Positions 20,351 to 25,551 of a stretch of DNA of 25,551 bases are shown piece by piece. The translations under genes were made by a program, and so were the position numbers. The stretch's first letter is position 1. Each line of letters opens with the position of its first letter. The notes beneath the pieces are model-generated. The model was not told the origin of the DNA and ran no database searches. It saw only the letters and a program-made list of their open reading frames with translations. Source of the DNA: an uncultured Flavobacteriales bacterium (GTDB taxonomy: Bacteria; Bacteroidota; Bacteroidia; Flavobacteriales; Crocinitomicaceae); the NCBI GenBank assembly GCA_946478775.1, contig CAMLDR010000042.1, positions 1-25,551 of the forward strand, written 5' to 3'.

Positions 20351-20477
20351 ACAATTAACCCGCAATCGTCCGGAAAGTCAAATTCACGCGGGAATTAAAA
20401 AAATAAAAGTTAAGTTTAATTAATTCTTTTCCAGGAACCCGATTTTGAATTATTTTACAAGAATCAAATAAAGTAGC

Positions 20478-20903
20478 ATGGCAGAAAAGAAACCAAAATT
20501 GGCTGAGATCAAGACCAAGCCAACAGCAGTAAGCGCGTCCGACTTCATCCATGCAATTGAGGACGAACAAAAGCGAAAGGACTGTTTCACTTTGATCGAA
20601 ATGATGAGAAAAGCCACTGGTGAAGAACCGGTCATGTGGGGAGGCTCCATTATCGGATTTGGGAATATGCGCTATGAAAGCCCCAAAACAGGAAGACAGG
20701 TAGATTGGTTCCTGGTAGGTTTTTCTCCGCGCAAAGCGAACCTTACCTTGTACATTGGTGCGGGAAATGAAGCACACACAGATGCTCTTAAAATTTTAGG
20801 AAAACACAAAGTGGGCGGCGGCTGTTTGTACATCAATAAACTGGACGACGTGGATCTGAATGTCCTGCAGGGAATGATTCACTCTTATTTAAGCCGAAAA
20901 TAA
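20478..20903 (+). CDS. DUF1801 domain protein
   Basis: A 141-residue cytoplasmic protein with the DUF1801 signature: KRKDCFTLIEMMRKATGEEPVMWGGSIIGFGNMRY, then SPKTGRQVDWFLVGFSPRKANLTLYI and the C-terminal LGKHKVGGGCLYINKLDDVDLNVLQGMIH. This is the longer YdhG-like form with the characteristic P-x-MWG and GFGxYxY-like blocks. The family's role is not known biochemically. It differs from the 130-residue DUF1801 protein at 13974, so they are not a recent duplication. The next gene, a lipoprotein, begins 57 nt later. Confidence 0.85.
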   Translation: MAEKKPKLAEIKTKPTAVSASDFIHAIEDEQKRKDCFTLIEMMRKATGEEPVMWGGSIIGFGNMRYESPKTGRQVDWFLVGFSPRKANLTLYIGAGNEAHTDALKILGKHKVGGGCLYINKLDDVDLNVLQGMIHSYLSRK

Positions 20904-20960
20904 GAAGATACAGCTTCGAAAAAAAGAATGAATCCAAACCTATTCTAAATCAATCATCCA

Positions 20961-21575
20961 ATGAAATTAATTATTTCTCTTTCAGCAGTCATTTTATTGC
21001 TGATAAGTTGCAAACACCTGGAACGTCTCGAACTCAAAAAGTATCCGGTCACTCCGCTTACCGCTGAAAATTACACCGAATTGAACGGAACTTATTCAAA
21101 TGAAGCAGATACTGCATGTGGAACATACCGCAACGATAAAGAAGGAGATTCGACATTTCAGGTTACATGGAATACGCTGATACCATTATTGATTACACAC
21201 GTACCCGAAAAAGCATATACATTCAGACGGGACAGTACCGGAAAGATATTGCCGCAAGAACCCGGATGGCTCAAAATGGAGTTTACATCACCTAAAAGCG
21301 TTACACTGAGTTTTTATAGAAACGATCAATTTATTTTTTCAGATACAATAAGAGGAAGATTCAAAAAAGGATATTTCTACAGGAACCCAAGATGGTATTT
21401 CGCACCCTTTATCCCTTTGTTCTTTGCTCATAAAAATGAATTGCTTCGAATTGGTAAGTCCGGTGATAATCTGGTTGTTGATTACTACAACAGAAGTTGG
21501 GGAATGTTATTCGCTGTAGGTGGATCGTCCAAAGAAAGATCTAAATCCGTCTATCCTAAAAAGAAAAGCAACTGA
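20961..21575 (+). CDS. Lipoprotein of unknown function
   Basis: A 204-residue lipoprotein. The signal is MKLIISLSAVILLLIS|CKHLE, with the lipid-attached Cys at 17. The mature part starts with a lipocalin-like phrase LTAENYTELNGTYSNEAD and has repeated beta strands (FTSPKSVTLSFYRNDQFIFSD, RFKKGYFYRNPRWYFAPF, IGKSGDNLVVDYYNRSWG), consistent with a small beta-barrel of the lipocalin-like or DUF-type found in Bacteroidota outer-membrane lipoproteins. It ends with a basic tail (KKKSN). No function can be assigned. The histidine kinase gene starts 56 nt later, likely from its own promoter. Confidence 0.75.
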   Translation: MKLIISLSAVILLLISCKHLERLELKKYPVTPLTAENYTELNGTYSNEADTACGTYRNDKEGDSTFQVTWNTLIPLLITHVPEKAYTFRRDSTGKILPQEPGWLKMEFTSPKSVTLSFYRNDQFIFSDTIRGRFKKGYFYRNPRWYFAPFIPLFFAHKNELLRIGKSGDNLVVDYYNRSWGMLFAVGGSSKERSKSVYPKKKSN

Positions 21576-21631
21576 TTTAGTCTTGATATTCTGTATACTT
21601 TCGCTTAGATTTGGTTAAAAAGTAATTTCGC

Positions 21632-24217
21632 ATGTCTGCCAAACTTAGAATTGTACTTACGTTTTCACTAAGCATCCTCATTCTTCTGATCGTTGGTACA
21701 TATGCCTATCAGAGCACAAAAGAGTACAAAAGCTCCTCCGAATGGATCAGCCATACACAGCATGTCATAAACGAAGCACAATCCATCTTGCTAAGTGTAG
21801 AAGACATTGAAACGGCTCAACGGGGCTACGTCATTACAGAAAACAACAAATTCCTTGTTCCATACAAGGACGGAGTGGCAAACTTGCCGAAAATACACAT
21901 GAGGCTTTACCAGTTAGTGAGGGACAATCCTTCCCAACGGAAATTACTCCAAAAGATCAATCAACTTATTATCGAAAAGACGGCATTCGCAGAAAGTGTC
22001 ATTGCAGTTCGGACAAATGTAGGATTTAGTGCTGCTCAGGACCTGGTTGAATCGGGAGAAGGGGAGGAGTTGATGTCGGCTATCCGGGCTTTACTGGAAC
22101 GTTTTATTGCAAACGAAGAAGCCTTTTTGGCAGAACGCTTAAATGAATCAGACCGGCAGTTTGGGCATACGGTGACCGTTATCCTGCTGAGTATCGGATT
22201 GGCGATCGGATTTGTACTGATCACACTTTATTTCTTCCTGAAAGATCACAGTAGAAGATTGCGTTCGGAAAAGAAAGTGAAAGCAAGCGAGGCCCGCATC
22301 AAGAAGTTTTTGGAAAGTCTTCCCTTGGGTGTTTATGTGGTGAGCCCGGATGGTATTCCATTCTTTACAAATAGTGAAGCAGTCCGTATGCTTGGAGAAG
22401 GAATTGTTTCGGGGAATAATTATTCCACTATACGCGAGATTTATCCCAGTTATGTGATCGGAACGGATGAGCCATATCCGGCAGAGAAACGTCCTGTTGC
22501 AAGAGTACTGAAAGGTGAAAGCAACATTTGCATAGAAGATGTGGAAACAGAAAAAAACGGGGTACGCATTCCTTTAAGGATCAATGCCACACACATTGCA
22601 GATGAGGACGGGAACATCGAATTTGCCATTGCTGTTTTTGAGGATATTACCAGTGTCAAAGAAGCGGAGAACGAACTGCGGAAAGCAAAAAAGCTTGCGG
22701 AAGAATCTTCCATGCTCAAAGAAATGTTTCTGGCAAATATGAGCCACGAGATCCGTACACCGATGAATGCAGTGATCGGGTTTACAGATCTTTTACTCAA
22801 ACGCAACCTGAACGAAGAAGAAATGGGGTATGTACGGATTATCAAAACTTCCGGGGAAAACCTCCTTCGAATCATTAACGATGTATTGGATATTTCCAAG
22901 ATCGAATCCGGTTTGATGACCTTTGAGGTCCATCCGATCGATATACAGGCACTATTCTCTTCGATTCATGTGATGCTTGCTCCGAAAGTAAAAGAAAAAA
23001 AACTGCAGCTGTCGTTTAAGAATGATACCAATATTCCGGGTACTATTTTGGGAGATCCCACGAGATTGACGCAGATGATACTCAACCTGGTAGGAAATGC
23101 CATCAAATTCACACAGGAAGGTTCCATTGAAGTTACAGCTAAGTTAATCGGAAGAGAAAAGGAGGAAGTCCAAATCGAATTTTCGGTGAAAGATACCGGG
23201 ATCGGGATTCCTGCGGGCAAACTGGAAACCATTTTTGAACGCTTTACACAAGCTGAAAAACATACCACACGTAAATTTGGCGGAACAGGTCTGGGCTTGA
23301 ATATTGTTAAGCAGTTGGTAGAATTACAGGGAGGAATCATCTCTGTGAGTAGCAAGGAAGGACAAGGTTCTGAGTTTAAATTTGTATTGGCATTTTCCAC
23401 TACCGGAGAAACTGTTTCAACGAATAATGCCAAAAAGAAAGCTGGAGCGGATGAACTGGATCAATTGAAAAAACTCAAGATCCTGGTGGTAGAAGACAGT
23501 CCTATCAATGTGAAGTTCATTTTTGCCTTATTCGAGAACAACGGAATGACAGCAGATCATGCTGAAAATGGCAAGGCAGCCATTGAAAAAATGGCTCAGA
23601 CAGATTACGACATTATTTTGATGGATATCGAAATGCCGGAAATGAATGGATATGAAACAACTACTTATATTAGGGGTGTGCTGGAAAGTTCTGTTCCAAT
23701 CATTGCAATGACCGCTCACACCATGGCCGGTGAAAGTGAAAAGTGCCTGCAACTCGGAATGAACGGATACATCTCCAAACCCATTCGGGAAGACTTGCTT
23801 TTCAGTAAAATGATCAACGTCGGATTGGAAAGTCAGCTAACGGTGAAAACGAGTGTAAAAAATGAAAAGCTGGTAGACCTCTCACTACTCGATAAAACCA
23901 TGCGTGGAAACAAAAAGGTCATATTGGAAACCCTCGGGATCTTTTTGGAGCATTTACCTGAAAACCTGGAAGGAATTAGGGAAGGTGTGAATACGAAAGA
24001 CTTTGGAATGATCCGCAGAAATGCACATACCATGAAATCTTCCGTATCCCTGTTGGGAATGAATAAGATACAGGAAATATTAGAGGAAATGGAGCGCCTT
24101 GCCGCTGCAGAATCGGATCTTTCACGCATACAGGAACTGAAAAAAACGGTATTTTTACTAAGTGAGCAAGCTGTCTCGGAAATAGAACAATTAAAAGATC
24201 AATACAAGGAATCATGA
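21632..24217 (+). CDS. Hybrid sensor histidine kinase with CHASE3, PAS, receiver and Hpt domains
   Basis: An 861-residue inner-membrane phosphorelay kinase. Transmembrane helices at about 8-26 and 181-203 enclose a periplasmic CHASE3 sensor (VEDIETAQRGYVITENN, then LQKINQLIIEKTAFAES). A PAS domain spans about 220-340. HisKA contains the phosphorylated H372 (NMSHEIRTPMN); the ATPase has N489 (NLVGNAIKFT), DTGIGIP (521-527) and GGTGLGL (550-556). The receiver has the acidic pair E621-D622, phosphorylated D665 (LMDIEMPE), T694 (MTAHT) and K716 (ISKP). The C-terminal Hpt has H799 (RRNAHTMKSS). The complete His-Asp-His relay can pass phosphate to an outside receiver, and a stand-alone receiver gene overlaps its stop codon (ATGA at 24214). 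The signal is unknown. Confidence 0.95.
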   Translation: MSAKLRIVLTFSLSILILLIVGTYAYQSTKEYKSSSEWISHTQHVINEAQSILLSVEDIETAQRGYVITENNKFLVPYKDGVANLPKIHMRLYQLVRDNPSQRKLLQKINQLIIEKTAFAESVIAVRTNVGFSAAQDLVESGEGEELMSAIRALLERFIANEEAFLAERLNESDRQFGHTVTVILLSIGLAIGFVLITLYFFLKDHSRRLRSEKKVKASEARIKKFLESLPLGVYVVSPDGIPFFTNSEAVRMLGEGIVSGNNYSTIREIYPSYVIGTDEPYPAEKRPVARVLKGESNICIEDVETEKNGVRIPLRINATHIADEDGNIEFAIAVFEDITSVKEAENELRKAKKLAEESSMLKEMFLANMSHEIRTPMNAVIGFTDLLLKRNLNEEEMGYVRIIKTSGENLLRIINDVLDISKIESGLMTFEVHPIDIQALFSSIHVMLAPKVKEKKLQLSFKNDTNIPGTILGDPTRLTQMILNLVGNAIKFTQEGSIEVTAKLIGREKEEVQIEFSVKDTGIGIPAGKLETIFERFTQAEKHTTRKFGGTGLGLNIVKQLVELQGGIISVSSKEGQGSEFKFVLAFSTTGETVSTNNAKKKAGADELDQLKKLKILVVEDSPINVKFIFALFENNGMTADHAENGKAAIEKMAQTDYDIILMDIEMPEMNGYETTTYIRGVLESSVPIIAMTAHTMAGESEKCLQLGMNGYISKPIREDLLFSKMINVGLESQLTVKTSVKNEKLVDLSLLDKTMRGNKKVILETLGIFLEHLPENLEGIREGVNTKDFGMIRRNAHTMKSSVSLLGMNKIQEILEEMERLAAAESDLSRIQELKKTVFLLSEQAVSEIEQLKDQYKES

Positions 24218-24642
24218 GTTTTTTCAAAGATTTATTCAAGTCGAAAGAACAGGAGAAAACGGGACTCGTTTTTATCGTGGAAGACAACAAGCCTTATGCT
24301 GAAACATTGAAAGTCTTTTTGAGTGCAGAAGTCCCCGCAATCAAGGAGATTAAAATATTCCCGGTTGGAGAGACATCCTTACTTGAATTGCGCAAAAATC
24401 CGGATGTAATTATCATCGATTATTTCCTGGATTCAAAATACTACGATGCAGAAACCGGTTTGGAAATCATCAAACAGATCCGTGCAGAAAAGCCCGAAGT
24501 AAATATCATCGTTCTAAGTTCACAGGAAGACATCGAGATCGTATTGGAAGCGGTAAAAAAGTACCATTGCAGTTACGTAAGGAAAGACGGGGAAGCATTT
24601 GAAAAAGTAGGTGAAATTGTAACGGATCTTTACAAAGCGTAA
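24214..24642 (+). CDS. Stand-alone receiver (response regulator) domain
   Basis: A 142-residue protein that is a single receiver domain with a short N-terminal basic helix (MSFFKDLFKSKEQEKTG). The receiver shows the acidic pair E23-D24 (VFIVEDNKPYAETLKVFL), phosphorylation site D69 (VIIIDYFLDSK), the S102/S103 switch position (VLSSQED) and K124 (SYVRKDGEAF). There is no output domain, so it probably acts as a phosphate carrier or sink, or by protein contact. Its ATG overlaps the stop of the hybrid kinase, whose Hpt domain is the probable phosphate donor. A weak stem-loop (CTGC-TTTTG-GCAG near 24709) follows; no strong terminator is visible in 24643-24850. Confidence 0.92.
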   Translation: MSFFKDLFKSKEQEKTGLVFIVEDNKPYAETLKVFLSAEVPAIKEIKIFPVGETSLLELRKNPDVIIIDYFLDSKYYDAETGLEIIKQIRAEKPEVNIIVLSSQEDIEIVLEAVKKYHCSYVRKDGEAFEKVGEIVTDLYKA

Positions 24643-24850
24643 TTTGTTTTCAAAAAGAAAGTATTTTGTGTTCAATAAGATACCTGGTTCATGATTCGAT
24701 ACTAACTGCTTTTGGCAGCTTTCTGTTCAGTCTTTAGATTATAAATCCGCAATAGTTTGTTTTTTTATCAATCACCTGGTGTATCGTTATGATAGAGAAT
24801 TATTTACCGGATTCACGACTCAATAAATGTTGTTTCTAACTAAAATCCGG

Positions 24851-24881
24851 TTGTTTATATTGCCTAAAGCTTGTATCTTCA
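24851..24881 (+). promoter_or_regulatory. TTG-N20-TATCTTCA promoter abutting the S41 peptidase start
   Basis: TTG (24851-24853), 20 nt, then TATCTTCA (24874-24881) fits the Bacteroidota -33/-7 layout, with a two-base departure in the last positions of the -7 box. Only CTAC lies between it and the ATG at 24886. Confidence 0.5.
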
Positions 24882-24885
24882 CTAC

Positions 24886-25551
24886 ATGTGCAGATCCATC
24901 CTATTCTTTTTAATCCTTACAGGTTCTCCGGTTTTGTTCGGACAAAGCAAGCAGATCCCGGAAGCGTACATGTTGTATTTCAAAACCTGGAATTTCATTA
25001 AGTATTACCATCCGGACCTGGCTTCAGGAAAAGTGGATGCAGATAGTTTGTTTTTCAAACACTTTTCTGAAATAGATCAAGTTACAGATGAAAAATCCTT
25101 CAATCAATCAATCGAAAACTTATTGAATGATTTATCAGTTTCAAGTGCCGCACCCGATCCGGTGGAGGCGGAAGCAGGAAAAGATGTGATAGCAAAGAAC
25201 CTGGATTTTGACTGGTATCAAAAAGGAACTTTTTTCAGTAAGAAAAATCGACAGGCGCTTCATGCCATAGTTAAGAACAGGTATACCGGAAATGCGCATT
25301 ATTTCATTCCCGGAAAAAGCTTTGAAGCATTACTTCCTCACGAAAAAGCATACGAATTCCCGAAAGATGTACCGATCCCAACCGAATACAGCATGCTTGC
25401 TCTCGCTAAAATCCAGGGAATTGTTGATTACTTGTATCCGCATAAATACCTGATGGAACAAGATTTCGATAAGCTGGTAGCGGATCAGATCTTCCCAATT
25501 TTGGAAAGTAATTCACGGGAAGATTACGAACAGATGCTTTTGGAACTGGCG
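24886..25551 (+). CDS. S41-type peptidase, 5' part only
   Basis: The first 222 codons of a gene that runs off the right edge, so the protease core is not seen. Residues 1 to about 18 (MCRSILFFLILTGSPVLFG) form a Sec signal peptide, so the protein is exported. What follows, AYMLYFKTWNFIKYYHPDLASGK then DSLFFKHFSEID, is the typical N-terminal helical region of Bacteroidota S41 (C-terminal processing peptidase-type) proteins, in which a PDZ-like and catalytic Ser-Lys domain would follow. The assignment rests on this N-terminal pattern only. The ATG lies 4 nt after a -7-like box. Confidence 0.65.
   Translation, partial: MCRSILFFLILTGSPVLFGQSKQIPEAYMLYFKTWNFIKYYHPDLASGKVDADSLFFKHFSEIDQVTDEKSFNQSIENLLNDLSVSSAAPDPVEAEAGKDVIAKNLDFDWYQKGTFFSKKNRQALHAIVKNRYTGNAHYFIPGKSFEALLPHEKAYEFPKDVPIPTEYSMLALAKIQGIVDYLYPHKYLMEQDFDKLVADQIFPILESNSREDYEQMLLELA

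Noticed and set aside
20183..20477. Hidden RNA or gene in the 295-nt gap
   Set aside because: No tRNA or riboswitch-like structure, no open frame with a start context; only the 10-bp-periodic element is distinctive.

Overview
The window reads as chromosomal DNA of a member of the Bacteroidota, most like the Flavobacteriales. Two large secreted proteins end in type IX secretion (T9SS) type A sorting tails. Many genes are preceded by the Bacteroidota -7 element TAnnTTTG rather than a purine-rich Shine-Dalgarno. AraC, HxlR and Crp-type regulators, DUF1801, DUF1398 and SnoaL-like proteins are typical of these genomes. The genus cannot be fixed from the sequence. I see no rRNA, tRNA, transposase, phage genes or CRISPR array.

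Layout: 1-418 is the 3' end of an L,D-transpeptidase. 501-3400 holds an AraC regulator and a 665-residue T9SS-exported thioredoxin-fold (Omp28-like) protein, closed by a terminator. 3594-4948 is a divergent HxlR regulator / NmrA oxidoreductase pair around a GTATAC repeat operator. 5043-5333 looks like a decayed HEAT-like gene. 5361-7608 holds a DUF4440-type protein, a Crp/Fnr regulator and an exported metallo-beta-lactamase-fold protein with a C-terminal NTF2-like domain; a TTGA-N6-TCAA palindrome lies at the regulator's stop codon. 7721-9982 is an SDR, an AraC regulator and a SET-domain protein. 10009-11401 is a divergent HxlR / DsbA-family pair whose two -7 boxes meet on a 12-bp palindrome. 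11574-15570 carries a hypothetical protein, a SnoaL-like protein, a T9SS-exported alpha/beta hydrolase, a DUF1801 protein, a fatty acid hydroxylase and a small secreted protein.

Continuing: 15633-16957 is an AraC / DUF1398 lipoprotein pair, followed by a terminator whose 3' arm has been tandemly amplified (16966-17084). 17155-20182 holds three GNAT acetyltransferases, an unrecognised 159-residue protein and a DUF2975/XRE two-gene unit. 20478-21575 is a second DUF1801 protein and a lipoprotein. 21632-24642 is a hybrid histidine kinase with receiver and Hpt domains, overlapped by a stand-alone receiver. 24886 to the right edge is the start of an S41-type peptidase.

The dominant theme is a run of small regulator-plus-effector units (HxlR/NmrA, Crp/MBL, SDR/AraC, HxlR/DsbA, AraC/DUF1398, DUF2975/XRE) linked to redox, detoxification and small-molecule modification. 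I see no single large new system. The most notable non-coding signals are the terminator with duplicated 3' arms, several palindromic candidate operators lying next to the regulators that probably bind them, and -7 boxes placed so close to ATG codons that leaderless transcription is predicted.
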